64,000 bases of DNA from Blastocladiella emersonii ATCC 22665 (taxonomy: Eukaryota > Blastocladiomycota > Blastocladiomycetes > Blastocladiales > Blastocladiaceae): contig JANHCV010000011.1 in the NCBI GenBank assembly GCA_025594325.1, positions 496,001 to 560,000 on the forward strand. Direction: 5' to 3'. A program made the position numbers and the translations under genes. The first letter of the stretch is position 1, and each line of letters opens with the position of its first letter. The notes beneath the pieces are model-generated. The model did no database searches, was not told the origin of the DNA, and was given only the letters and a program-made list of their open reading frames with translations. Positions 52,901 to 62,605 of this stretch are shown here, in pieces.

Positions 52901-53065
52901 CTGTCCAAGACCGCCGCTCCGCACCCGCAACCTCAACTCGTGGTCCACCAGGGCGACGACGAGTCGGCCCTCCTCGGCCCGCGGGCCCGCGCCGCGCTCG
53001 CTGTCGTCGCCCTCAACGCGCTCCTGTTCACTCGCGCGGCCATGTCGCCGTCGTGCGGGTCGTGA
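49913..53065 (+). CDS. Large low-complexity coiled-coil protein with Cys repeats
   Basis: A single open frame of 1050 codons from ATG 49913 (a second ATG at 49976 is an alternative start). His/Ser-rich N-terminus; three short Cys repeats near residues 129-205 (CPVAGCAYC, CEDPSCAAAGCC, CDDPSCSLLGC) of form C-x-D-P-S-C-x4-G-C. A strong coiled coil follows at about residues 245-350 (Ala/Glu/Lys/Arg heptads). The remainder is Ser/Pro/Thr/Asp-rich with poly-His, poly-Asp and poly-Thr runs. A weak hydrophobic segment lies near the C-terminus (AALAVVALNALLFTRAAM). No known family. The coding direction is supported by the coiled coil and acidic runs rather than by homology. Confidence 0.6.
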   Translation: MHLPAVAQAPDLVHAARALLAMDPRRPSDARHAAAVDRRTHSPPSHHSSHSHHTMRRHHHAGTASCAHTQHQHRHQFLAAPGQLVTPPSTPASDVGSVVSLAVPATGGRRSVASSLAGCCDELNEADDDACPVAGCAYCVRTKRASSAAASVAGSSASACEDPSCAAAGCCSASDVCASSAAAPCDDPSCSLLGCRPPSRRMSADSTATSMLTSVSRVVTSNTTTAATRPSPPYLCTDPRHDRALADCADLRRALDRAERDAVDHRRALDAAKDEAARMRTELAAATKAAETACLAAEQTHEVTQRLHAVLTAQRERAEKFKADAVAARKEAAALRAKVTDLEAQLAEARKVKLRGTAGRTGAGAGGNGGGSYMTDSAMVQSLASLPGGPGDADGTSSDDDDDDSGMAVANIIAPTFANVWRAPAPASGFTARSTPEPASSSSSSSFGSSPPSSPMAERKLAVTAVESTITRCLSPTALDTTVAVAPVAAVVSSPSRRRTIGGRTASQTAERKLSAPTSPVPEYYSIPSSLPSPNESPGPESCVAAVTADTALAADTLSALTAATAVTSTTVARLAPPTMFDSLTTLPPTPSPTVSMFAPSAAASYASSVSSAFSDHGSQHDPRSPTTDSDGDRVNLHHHHHHLDDDDDDDDLIVFRPAPQRDRATTTTTTTTFAAPLQLAQPAPLAPLSHSHRPLAPSALIPAVLARPPRPPSPAASSSPASGPAPPPLPAPLPLCAATRPPSPPRPSPLLQPPQQQQPAPPAPPRSTTPPPCPSPAVSPPCSAAGSAALLLAPSPAPPAQPAAATASAVVHVAKTTTPSRSRPPRIQIHLHLPGSRAKRVATTQRRPVVEVPIRVPRRARSRSRSRAALSSSFDDGTTVCNDEVLDVSDDDDGTASCVPGSWAAGLDDEFDFDQPAPSPPPLPSSPSPSPVPSDLPPPPLEHPLSPTLPSQFPFPASVPVPSPSPIPPPVPNDTPTMTAMKSAVGLGEHHQLADLSKTAAPHPQPQLVVHQGDDESALLGPRARAALAVVALNALLFTRAAMSPSCGS

Positions 53066-53529
53066 TTTGTCGTCGTTGTGAACATGTTCTCCCTCTTTTC
53101 TGTGTGCATCCACGACGCCATTGAGGGGCATTAGAGCAGGGGTGCTAGCACCCCTGATCAGAGCTAAAACGGGCCATGCTCGAGCGAGTCCCGCAACCTC
53201 GGCCGCGGCACATCGGAAGCGCGTCACTCAAATGCACGTGATCGCTGGAACCCGAAACTCGCGTTTTCAGCGCCGCCGGCGTGTCGGGAGGGTCCGCGAT
53301 CGCGTCAGCGACCTCGTCCGCGTCAAGTCGTTGGGGCGAGGCGGAGCGTGGGAGGCTGGCCGCATTCCCATGCGGGCCGGAGCATAGCCGATCGAGCGCG
53401 CGGGTGCTGACCGATGTCCGCCCGCCCACGCGAGCCGACGCGTTCGCCGAGTTCGCGCCTCAAAAGCGGGCTTCGTCGCGCTCCCCTCCTCGCTCTCCTC
53501 ACGCATTGCAAGGACGTTTTTTGAATCGC
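53066..53529. other. Intergenic, GPX promoter region
   Basis: 464 bp between the coiled-coil gene stop and the GPX start; no gene or clear TATA box. Confidence 0.45.
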
Positions 53530-54162
53530 ATGAGCATGGCCGACTTCTACTCGCTCACCGCCACCGACGCCAAGAAGGGCGAGTTCAGCTTCGCCTCGCT
53601 CAAGGGCAAGGCCCGTCTGCGGCCGATCGACCAGCGGGTTCGCGAGGTTGTCGGCTGACACGGTCCCTCCGCTGTATATCTAGGTCGTCCTCATCGTGAA
53701 CGTCGCGTCCAAGTGCGGGTACGTCTGTTCGCCTCACGCGGCGCACGCGCCAGGACCGTCCCGCTCACCCACCACTCACTCGCCCGCCCTCACAGGTACA
53801 CGAAGCAGTACTCTGGCCTCGAGCAGCTGTACAAGGACCACCACGCGCAGGGCCTCGAGATCGTCGGTTTCCCGTGCAACCAGTTTGGCGGGCAGGAGCC
53901 CGGCACCGAGGCCGAGATCTTACAGTTCTGCTCGCTCAACTACGGCGTGACGTTCCCCGTGCTGGCCAAGGTCGAGGTCAACGGGGCCGGCGAGCACCCC
54001 GTCTACAAGTTCCTCAAGGGCCACACGACGCCCGCGACGCCGTCCATCTCTTGGAACTTTGAGAAGTTCCTCGTTGACCGCAGCGGCAAGGTCGTGGCCC
54101 GGTTCCCGTCCAGCGTCACGCCCGAGCAGCTCGTCAAGGAGATCGAGCCGCTGCTCAAGTAG
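53530..54162 (+). CDS. Glutathione peroxidase / thioredoxin-dependent peroxidase
   Basis: Reduces hydroperoxides, probably using thioredoxin as in yeast Gpx3/Hyr1. Exons: 53530-53610 (MSMADFYSLTATDAKKGEFS ...), 53684-53718, 53796-54162. The catalytic residue is Cys, not selenocysteine (VASKCGY), followed by FPCNQFGGQEPG with the second Cys and the Gln, and WNFEKFLVD with the Trp and Asn of the tetrad. About 160 residues, normal length. Intron 2 is canonical (GTACGT...CACAG). Intron 1 is odd: the conserved join LKGK-VVLIVNV requires a donor GCCCGT at 53611; otherwise GT donors 30 or 39 nt further on would insert 10-13 residues. The stop is 207 bp from the convergent nucleoporin gene. Confidence 0.9.
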
Positions 54163-54368
54163 ACGGCGCGCCTGTGGCCGAGGGTGCGCGCAGTGAGTTG
54201 ATACATCGCAGTTTGCCTCTCCTCTTCAGTCTGTCACTCCCGCGCCTCTCGTCAGGCGAACCTGAGAGCGCTACCGACCGAGGCGGATATCGTATGCTAA
54301 ATAATCGTCCATACAAGTGTGCAATGCAAGCGCGTCCTGGGTATCAATCAGGTCGGGCGGAACCGCGT

Positions 54369-57300
54369 CTAGTTCGCGTCGCTCGGCTCCTCCTGCTGCT
54401 CGCCGTTGTCGCCTGTACTTGCTGGCTGGGCGGCGAAGGAGAAGACGGACGGTGCGCCGGCCGTGGAACTTGCCGGGGCGGCGAACGAGAAACCACCCAT
54501 ACCGGTGCTCGGTGCGGCGGCGCCGAACGAGAAACCGGTCGTGCCGGTACCCGGCGCGGCGGCGCCGTACGAGAACATGGGCCCGAACGCGGACGCGTTC
54601 GACGCAGCGGGAGCGCCGGCGGTGAAGTTGAAGGCAGGAGGCGCGGTCGGCGCGGTCGAGGTCGTGGGAGCCGTGGCCGAGGGGACGCTGCCGAACGAGA
54701 TCGCGGGCGCGGCGGCGCTGCTTGCGGGAGTGGACGCCGATGTGCTGTTGCCGAACGAGAAGCCGGATCCGGCGCCACCAAACGAGAACCCGGGCACGGT
54801 GCTACCCGATGGCGCCGCGGTGTTGCCGAAAGAGAAACCGCTGGGCGCCTGCACCGTGGAGCCGCCAAACGCGAACGCGGTCGGCGGAGCGGGCATCGTG
54901 GGGCCGCCGAAAGTCGCGGCGGCAGCGGGCATGGCCGGAGCAGCCGACGACGGCGGGGCGGGGGCGGTGGTGTCGTTGGCAGAGCGCGCCGTCTCGCACG
55001 AGATGCACTGGGACGCCGACTGGGTGTTCTTGACACCGCACGTTGAGCACGTCCACTTGCCCGCGTTCTGCGCGGCGAGAGCAGCGAAGGGATTGTCTGT
55101 CGCGGCGGCAGCGGGTGGTGCAGGTGGGGCGGCAGGCATGGGGGTGGGGGGCGTGAAGCCGAACGAGGCCCCGAAAGGAGCGGGTGCAGCAGCAGGGGCG
55201 GGTGTCGAAGCGGCGGACGCCGCTCCAGCGCGAGGCGTGTCGCACGCGATGCACTGGGACGCCGACTGGGTGTTCTTGACGTCGCACGCCGAGCACGTCC
55301 ACTTGCCCGCGTTCTGCGCGGCGAGAGCAGCGAAGGGGTTGTCTGCCGCGGCGGCAGCGGGTGGTGCAATGGAGGCGGCGGGCGCGGGGGCAGTGGGCGT
55401 GAAGCCGAACGAGCCCCCAGAAGGAGCGGGTGCAGCGGCAGATGACGCTCCAGCGCGAGGCGTGTCGCACGCGATGCACTGGGACGCCGACTGGGCATTC
55501 TTGACGTCGCACGCCGAGCACGTCCACTTGCCCGCGTTCTGCGCGGCGAGCGCGGCGAAGGGGTTGGCGGCCGCGGCGGCAGCAGGCGGCGCAGCAGCAG
55601 AGGCGAACGTCGACGCCGCGGACGCCGCTCCCGCGCGAGGGGTGTCGCACGCGACGCACTGGGCCGCCGACTGGGCGTTCTTGACGTCGCACGCCGAACA
55701 CGTCCACTTGCCCGCGTTCTGCGCGGCAAGCGCGGCGAAGGGGTTGTCTGCCGTGGCGGCAGCCGAAGGTGCAGCGGGGGCGGCAGGCGCGGGGGTCGGG
55801 AGCGAGAACCCGAACGAACCGAAAGAGGCGGTCGGAGCAGCAGGAAGGGTCGGAGGTGCGGCGGCACTGGTCGTGGAAGCGCCGGGCTGGAGCGTGTCGC
55901 ACGAGATGCACTTGTCGGCCGATTTGGCGTTGGACACGCAGCACGTGGGACACGTCCACTTGGCCGGGTCCTTTTTCGTGAAGCGAGCGAACGGGTTCTC
56001 GGTGGAAGACGGCGCGGTAGTGGCCGACGACGGGGCGGGCGGTGCAGGAGCGGGCGCAGCGGCAGGGGCGACAGTCGACGCTGCGGACGATGATCCAGCG
56101 CGAGGGGTCTCGCACGAGATGCAGCCGCTGGCCGACTGCGCGTTCTTGACGCCGCATGTCGAGCACGTCCACTTGCCCGCGTTCTGCGCAGCGAGCGCGG
56201 CGAAGGGGTTGACGTCGAGGGAAGGACCCGTCGGCGCGCTGGAAGAAGCGGGTGCCGGCGCAGGCGCGGCCGTAGATGTTGAGGAAGGCACCACCGCGCC
56301 CGACGTGGCGGCAGCGGCTGTGGACGAGCTCGATGATGACGACGAAGCCGTGCTCGAGTCGGCAGCACGGGCGGGGCGAGGCGGCGCAGTGAAGGGGAAC
56401 TTGGCGACGAGTGCCGCGTCCGACTTTGGCGCGTCGGCGGGCGCACCGGACGGGGCGTAGGGGAACGAGAACTGCGAGGTCGAGGCCGCGGAGGCGGAGG
56501 ACGACGAGGACGCAGCCGGAGCGGCGGCCGCCTTGCCCGTGTTGCTCTTGCGCGAGGTCTTGATGGGCTCGGGCGCAGTCGGCGGGGCGGCGGGCAGCTC
56601 GGCCGAGGTGGTGATGCGAGTCTGGGCGCCGCCGAAGGCGACGCGGTTGAGCGAGCGGGTGAAGACCGAGGAGGGCGCGGTCGGGGTGGACGAGGTGTCG
56701 GAGGGCGAGTCGGCGGAGGACGAGGACGAGATGGCGCCGCCGAGGGTCATGCCGAACGAGGGCGTGGTGAGCGAGTCGGCGATCGCCGAGGCAGCAGCGA
56801 GGGCGGCAGCAGGACGCGATGGGGCGCGAGGCGAGGCCGAGGAGGAGGACGCGGCGGCAGGTGCGCTGAAGGTGAAGCCGCGCGAGGCGGGCGCAGCGAG
56901 GTCGGGCGTGCCGAGCTCGGGGGTGGGCGAGCGAGCGAGGGTCGGCGTCGCGGCCGAGGCAGCAGCCGACGCGGCGGCAGCAGCGGAACTCGCGGCAGTC
57001 GACGAACGCGGTGGCGAGGCCGGGGCGAGGAGGGGCGACTTGACACGAGTCCGCTTGCCCGCGGGGGCCGCGTCGTCGTCGCTGTCCTCGTCCGAGGTGC
57101 GCTTCTGCTTCTGCTTGGCGAGCTTGACAATGTCGTCGAGGTCTACGTGTGCGCGCTCACGGACGCGTCAGAGGGACCGCTGTGCTACGGGGCGCAGAGG
57201 CAGAGCGCGAAACGGACCGCGCGAGGACATGGTGTCGGTGCGGCGAATCTTGGTCCGGCGCTCGTCGGGGGCCGCGAAGATCTCGTTGCGCGCGCGCTTG

Positions 57301-57935
57301 CGGGCAACCTCGAGCGGCTCCATGCTGCGCACGCGGGCCGCGTCCTCGGGGAACACGTCGGGGCGCAGGATCAAGCGGCGCACGGTGCGGGCGGGCGCGC
57401 GTAACGCCGCGGGCGGGGCCAGCGACGGCACGGTGCGGGCGGGCGCCGTGAAGGTGAAGGAGGAGGATGCGGCGGGTCGCGGCGGGAAGAGCGAGTCGAA
57501 CGAGAGGTCGGCGGACGTGGGCGGCGCGGACTCGGCCGAAAGCAGGTCGCGCGCAGTGGACGAACGCGTGGGATCGCGGCTGGCGCGCGCGGCGGCCTCG
57601 TCGTGGACGAGGAGCGCGTCGGCGTGCATGGAGCTGGAGCGCTCGATGCGCGTCAGGATGTCGGCGACGGCCGCGTACGACTCGCCGAAGCTCAGCGCGC
57701 GCTCCGCGAGCAGCGACCGGCTGCGGCGCGCCGAGGCCGGCTGCGGCGCGGTGCTGCGGCCACGGGGCGACGGCTCGGCCGAGCTCGGGACGGTCGCGGC
57801 GGGATCGACGTCGGCATCGGCGTCGGCGGGCCTCAGCGGGGTGGCCGGCATGTCGGTGCTGGCGCCGGCGCGCGCGCCGTCGGCCGACGAGCCCTCGAGG
57901 AGCTCGGCAAAATACTTTGGGTTGAGCACTCCCAT
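54369..57935 (-). CDS. FG nucleoporin with six RanBP2-type zinc fingers (Nup153-like)
   Basis: A nuclear pore complex protein of the Nup153/Nup1-like class. Two exons (57935-57218, 57142-54369; donor GTCCGT, acceptor CACACGTAG) give 1163 residues. The N-terminal part (MGVLNPKYFAELLEGS; a helical SFGESYAAVADILTRIERSS) is followed by basic KRTRVK-like motifs after the intron, a possible nuclear localisation signal. Six zinc fingers (W-T-C-x2-C-x10-C-x2-C, e.g. KWTCSACDVKNAQSASQCIA) lie near 56170, 55960, 55710, 55535, 55300 and 55060, separated by Pro/Ala linkers carrying NPFAALAAQNAGK. The C-terminus has FG repeats of FSFG type (GFSFG, FAFGG). RanBP2-type fingers bind Ran. Long plus-strand frames over this gene are artefacts. 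Confidence 0.85.
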
Positions 57936-58221
57936 GGGTGCGTGCCGGTGCGCAAGTCGGGATCGGCTGCTTGCTCGAGGTCGAGTGAGGAGAATGAGAC
58001 CGCGGAGCGCGAGCCGCGCGCAGCGACCCTGAGACTAAAACACCTCACATGACCGGGATCTCTTGACTGAGATGATGGGCGCGCCATGTGACGCTGGATT
58101 CGGCCCGCTTCGACCTCGCGCTGGCCCCCGCTGCGCCGATCGCTCGCTCGCAACTGTCTCCAGCTTGAACGACCCTCCGCACGGCTCGCCGGGGAAGACT
58201 CTTACCGCCTGCATTCTCATC
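57936..58221. promoter_or_regulatory. Divergent promoter region, nucleoporin / DRG1
   Basis: 286 bp between the two start codons. No TATA box seen. Confidence 0.4.
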
Positions 58222-59806
58222 ATGGGTGTTCTGGGTACTTGTCTGCCCCGCCCACCCGACCGCCTCGCCATGCAGCAGCGCGACTGACGCTCGGCCCCAT
58301 GAACCAACCCATGTATTCCAATGAACAGAGAAGATCGACGAGATCCAGGCCGAGATCAACCGGACCCAGAAGAACAAGGGTACGCCCTCGCGCCGTGTCG
58401 TGCTACGCGCTGGTCCGAGCTGACACGGCGGCCCACCTTCTGCAGCCACGGCCCACCATCTGGGGACGCTAAAGGCCAAGCTCGCCAAGCTCCGCCGTGA
58501 GCTCCTCACGCCCACCACCAGCGGCGGTGGCGGCGGTACCGGTTTCGATGTCGCCAAGACGGGTGTTGCCCGTGTGGGCTTCGTTGGCTTCCCCTCCGTC
58601 GGTGCGTTCTCCCACACAAGTTTTATGTGCTCGCGCATCACCTACTAACGCTCTCAATCATTCTCACTGCGTAGGCAAGTCGAGTCTGGTGTGTATCCCG
58701 CGCGCCTGACGGACACGCCGCGACCGCTGAAACTGACCCCACCTCGACCCCCACCCCGCAGATGTCCAAGCTCACCGGCACCCACTCCGAGGTCGGCGCC
58801 TACGAGTTCACCACCCTCACCACCGTCCCCGGTGTCATCCAGTACAAGGGCGCCAAGGTCCAGATCCTCGATCTGCCCGGTATCATTGAGGGCGCCAAGG
58901 ACGGCAAGGGTCGTGGTCGCCAGGTCATCGCCGTCGCCCGTACCTGCTCCCTCATCTTCATCGTGCTCGACGTCCTCAAACCGCTTACCCACAAGCGCAT
59001 CATCGAGCGCGAGCTCGAGGGGTTCGGCATCCGCCTCAACAAGCAGCCGCCCAACATCATCTACCGCAAGAAGGAGAAGGGCGGCATCTCCATGTCCGCC
59101 ACCGTCACCATGACCCACCTCGACCTCGACACGGTCAAGTCGATTCTCGCCGAGTACCGCGTGCACAACGCCGACATCCGGTTCAACTGCGACGCGACCG
59201 AGGACGAGCTCATCGACATCATCGAGGGTACGATTCGCCGGTTCATTGCGTGCCTGTCCTACGAGGCCATCGCGCTTCCATCACAACCACGCTCTCTCAC
59301 GCTCACCAACTCCATCACATCATCGCCGTACAGGCAACCGCATCTATACCCCCTGTGTCTACATCCTCAACAAGATTGACCAGATTTCCATCGAGGAGCT
59401 CGACATCATCTACAAGATCCCGCACGCCGTCCCGATCTCGGCCCACCACGGCTGGAACTTTGACGACATGCTCGCCAAGATGTGGGACTACCTCAACCTC
59501 GTCCGCGTCTACACGCGCCCCAAGGGCCAGGCCCCCGACTACTCGGCCCCCGTCGTGCTCAAGGGTACCGCCTGCACCGTCGAGGACTTCTGCAACAACA
59601 TCCACAAGTCGATTCTCGATAACTTCTCGCAGTACGTTTTCTCTTCGCTCTCGCTTTCGCTCGTTTCACTGGCGCTAACCCTCTCGCATTTGACGCGCAG
59701 CGCGCTCGTGTGGGGCAAGTCGGTCAAGCACGCGCCACAGAAGGTCGGCAAGGACCACGTCCTCATGGACGAAGACGTCGTCTCGATTGTCAAGCGCGTC
59801 GGCTGA
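58222..59806 (+). CDS. DRG1: Developmentally regulated GTP-binding protein 1
   Basis: An Obg/DRG-family GTPase associated with translating ribosomes through DFRP partners. Seven exons: 58222-58234, 58329-58379, 58446-58601, 58675-58688, 58762-59227, 59334-59631, 59701-59806; total 367 residues, a typical DRG1 length. Exon 1 has only 13 nt (MGVL) and exon 4 only 14 nt. Motifs: N-terminal helix [18 protein letters not shown]; Walker A GFPSVGKS split between exons 3 and 4; G2/G3 [11 protein letters not shown] and [16 protein letters not shown]; the S5D2L insertion ([20 protein letters not shown]); NKID (G4); [10 protein letters not shown] (G5); and a C-terminal TGS domain. Introns use GTACG/GTGCG donors. 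The start was fixed by joining MGVL-EKID. Confidence 0.96.
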
Positions 59807-60149
59807 GTGCGTCTCGCGAGGAGGAGTTGTGAATGTATTGCACGAGTTAGTTTTGTTTTCCTCAAGCATCGGCTCCTCCCATCCCAGTCAGTGGCTCGAG
59901 GAATAAGCGAGGACTTCCGCCCGAGGGCGAACAAAGTGTAAATATCGAACCACGCTCTCGCACAAGCACGCGGAACGCGTTCCTGCGGGACATGAGCGAC
60001 GCGTGGCTGATCACGCTTGAGATCACCTCCACCGCCCGCACTTCCGCGTCGTCCTGCAAGTCCTTTTGCCCGACGACGTCGCTCCTTCGCATTCGACAGC
60101 ACTTGAAGCACTATGCAGAAAAAGTGTGTCAGCGCGATGGCGGGTCGCG
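59807..60149. other. Intergenic, no gene recognised
   Basis: Sequence between DRG1 and its partial duplicate; no credible frame. Confidence 0.45.
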
Positions 60150-60605
60150 TCAACACGTCCTTGTTTCTCACTTTCGTCGTTCTCAAGCATATTCAATCCG
60201 TTCGCCCACAAGCGCATCATCGAGCGCGAGCTCGAGGGATTCGGTATCCGCCTCAACAAGCAGCCGCCCAACATCATCTACCGCAAGAAGGAGAAGGGCG
60301 GCATCTCCATGTCCGCGACCGTCACCATGACCCACCTCGACCTCGACACGGCCAAGTCGATTCTCGCCGAGTACCGCGTCCACAACGCCGACATCCGGTT
60401 CAACTGCGACGCGACCGAGGACGAGCTCATCGACATCATCGAGGGTACTATTCGCCAGTTCACCGCGGAACCTGCGCAGCGAGGCCATCGCGTATCCATC
60501 ACACCGACGCTCTCTCACGCTCACCAACTCCATCACATCACCGCCGTACAGGCAACCACATCAACATCGCTCGACATCGTGTACAAGATCCCTCACGCTG
60601 TGGTC
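60150..60605 (+). pseudogene. Partial duplicate of DRG1
   Basis: Copies the 3' half of DRG1 exon 5, intron 5 and a piece of exon 6, so it arose at DNA level, not by retroposition. The stretch 60196-60448 differs from 58978-59230 at only about six positions, nearly all synonymous, while the sequence before 60196 and the intron are much more diverged. About 57 bp at the start of exon 6 are deleted and the homology ends near 60601. It lacks the GTPase N-terminus. Confidence 0.88.
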
Positions 60606-60669
60606 AGCAAGCAAGAATGTACTCCACCCTGCCCGTCGCGTCAAATCATGCACAATGATCTCGCCGCCG

Positions 60670-62067
60670 TCACGGCTGAATCGCGCGCTTGCGGCGCACC
60701 GCCTCCATCTCGTTGTAAATGAACGCGGCCGGATCCTCCTCGTCCATGCGGGTCTGGATCGCCGCGGCCTGCGCGTGCATGGCCTCGAGCCGCTTCGGGT
60801 CGAGCGCCTGCGCGAGCGCGCCCGCGAACTTGGCCGGCGTGAGGTCCTTGACCCACCCGGCATCGAGCCCGCACCCGCGGCGCGCGACGAGGCTCGCCCA
60901 AAATGGCTGGTCGCTGCTCTTGGCGCACGGCACGACCACGGTCGCGCACCCGGCCAGCAGGCCCGTCTGTAGCGTGCCGGCGCCGCCGTGGTGCACGACG
61001 ACGGCACAGTGCGGGAACAGCGCGTCGTGCGCGACGGGGGTCTCGAGGACGAGGCAGTGCGGCGTCGAAACGAGGCCGTCGGACGCGTTGAACGCGGTGC
61101 CCGGGCCCGTCACGGTGTGCAGAATGGCGCGGAACCGCGGCGTAGCGGTAGTGGTGCCCTGGGCGAGCGCGAGGCCGTCGTACAGGACGCGCACGATGCG
61201 GAGGGCGTCGGCGGGATCGTCAAAGGCGACGCCCAGCATGCTCCCGAGGCCGATGTAGACGAGCGGGAGATCCGAGTCGCGCTTGACAAAAGCGTCGATA
61301 TCGTCCGGCAGCGCGGCGCGTCCGGCGGGCGGCTGGTACGCGAGGAAGCCGGCGACGTGGTGGTTGGCGGGCCAGTCGTCCGGTTTCAGGAGCAGGGCGG
61401 CCGAGTAGATGTGGACAATGGGCCAGTCCGCGTTGATGGCCGAGGCCGTGTGGAGCGGCTCGGTGGGCCACGGCGCGATGCCGTGCTCGGCGCACAGATC
61501 GACGGTGACCGGGTGCATGAGCTTCGAGTGGACGAGCGGCAGGCTGAGCGACCAGACGAGCTTGTTGAGGACGCCGAGCGGGAGCGAGACGCCGAGGTTG
61601 GCGGTGGGCGGGGTGAAGGCGGCGGTCGGGTAGGCGGCGACCGTGTGCAGCATCATGATGCCCGCGGCTGGGTGCTTGGCGTGGATGTAGGACAGCACGC
61701 CCGAGAGCGCGGCGAGCGTGGGCAGCGCGACCAGGTCGACGGGCGCGTGCGCGTCCATGGCGGCGGCAACGGAGCGGAACCAACCGCCGTGCATGTAGCG
61801 GAACAGGTCGCGGGTGCGCGCGAGCATCGAGAACATGCCGGCGTTCTTGATGGCGCGGCCGGCGTCGGAGCCGTGCAGCGCGTCGTGGATCGAGGGGGAG
61901 ACGGGGAAGAAGTCGAGGCCGTGGCCGCGGATGAATGGCTCGTACTCGGGGTGCGCGCCCAGCACGAAGCGGTACGAGGCGTCGCGCGCCATGACCGACG
62001 TGGCCAGCGCGACGTACGGCTGCACGTCGCCGCGCGTGCCGATGCAGGGGATCAGGACGGTCGGCAT
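60670..62067 (-). CDS. Sterol 3-beta-glucosyltransferase-like UDP-glycosyltransferase
   Basis: An intronless 465-residue enzyme with a GT-B fold. The N-terminal donor-domain motif GTRGDVQPYVALA at residues 8-20 and the C-terminal VVHHGGAGTLQTGLLAGCAT ... DQPFWASLV match the UGT80/Atg26 sterol glucosyltransferase and related GT28-like group. The PH/GRAM domains of fungal Atg26 are absent, so it corresponds to the catalytic part only. The substrate (sterol or another lipid) cannot be told from sequence. The first ATG (62067), just before PTVLIPCIGTRG, was chosen. It is divergent to the Net1-like gene. Confidence 0.85.
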   Translation of the reverse strand: MPTVLIPCIGTRGDVQPYVALATSVMARDASYRFVLGAHPEYEPFIRGHGLDFFPVSPSIHDALHGSDAGRAIKNAGMFSMLARTRDLFRYMHGGWFRSVAAAMDAHAPVDLVALPTLAALSGVLSYIHAKHPAAGIMMLHTVAAYPTAAFTPPTANLGVSLPLGVLNKLVWSLSLPLVHSKLMHPVTVDLCAEHGIAPWPTEPLHTASAINADWPIVHIYSAALLLKPDDWPANHHVAGFLAYQPPAGRAALPDDIDAFVKRDSDLPLVYIGLGSMLGVAFDDPADALRIVRVLYDGLALAQGTTTATPRFRAILHTVTGPGTAFNASDGLVSTPHCLVLETPVAHDALFPHCAVVVHHGGAGTLQTGLLAGCATVVVPCAKSSDQPFWASLVARRGCGLDAGWVKDLTPAKFAGALAQALDPKRLEAMHAQAAAIQTRMDEEDPAAFIYNEMEAVRRKRAIQP

Positions 62068-62605
62068 GGTGGTTGCTAGGTCGTCTAGAGGGAGCGCCGG
62101 ATCATGGGCAGCGTGCAAGTGCTCCGGATGGCTGCATTCGAGTGTTCATGGCGAGAGTGGGAGATGCTCGGGCGGGCAAGGCAGGGAACGGTTGGGAGAG
62201 GTCGGAAGCGGCCGGCGGGATGAGCGACGCGACGGACGCTCGCTCCGCGTGCTTCGCCGTTCGACGGCCCGTGCCAAGCATAAATTCATGCCAACGAGTA
62301 AAATTTAGATTCTGCGCGTCATTTAAGATATCAAAGATCATGACGCTTTTATTTGGACGCGTCCAGCAATATCCAAACCAACGGATTTCTATCCGGGTGT
62401 GTCACGCGTGCGCACCTGACGGGCTGATGCTCTCGTCCCCTCCTCTCCTCCCCTCTCGTCGTCCCTTTCACCGCCCTTCTCCGCTGACGAGCTCGACCAC
62501 GGCGCTGACAAGTCCCCGCGAGACTGCCGCCACACCCACTCGGTGCAACCGACCATCGCCCCGTCGACCTCGCGACTGCCCGATCCTCTCGCCCTCAAAC
62601 TCGCC
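62068..62605. promoter_or_regulatory. Divergent intergenic region
   Basis: 538 bp between the glycosyltransferase and the downstream plus-strand gene; contains an AT-richer core around 62280-62400. No gene. Confidence 0.4.

Noticed and set aside
54406-56460. A 684-codon plus-strand frame over the nucleoporin
   Set aside because: Antisense shadow of the zinc-finger and FG-repeat exon; no domain of its own.
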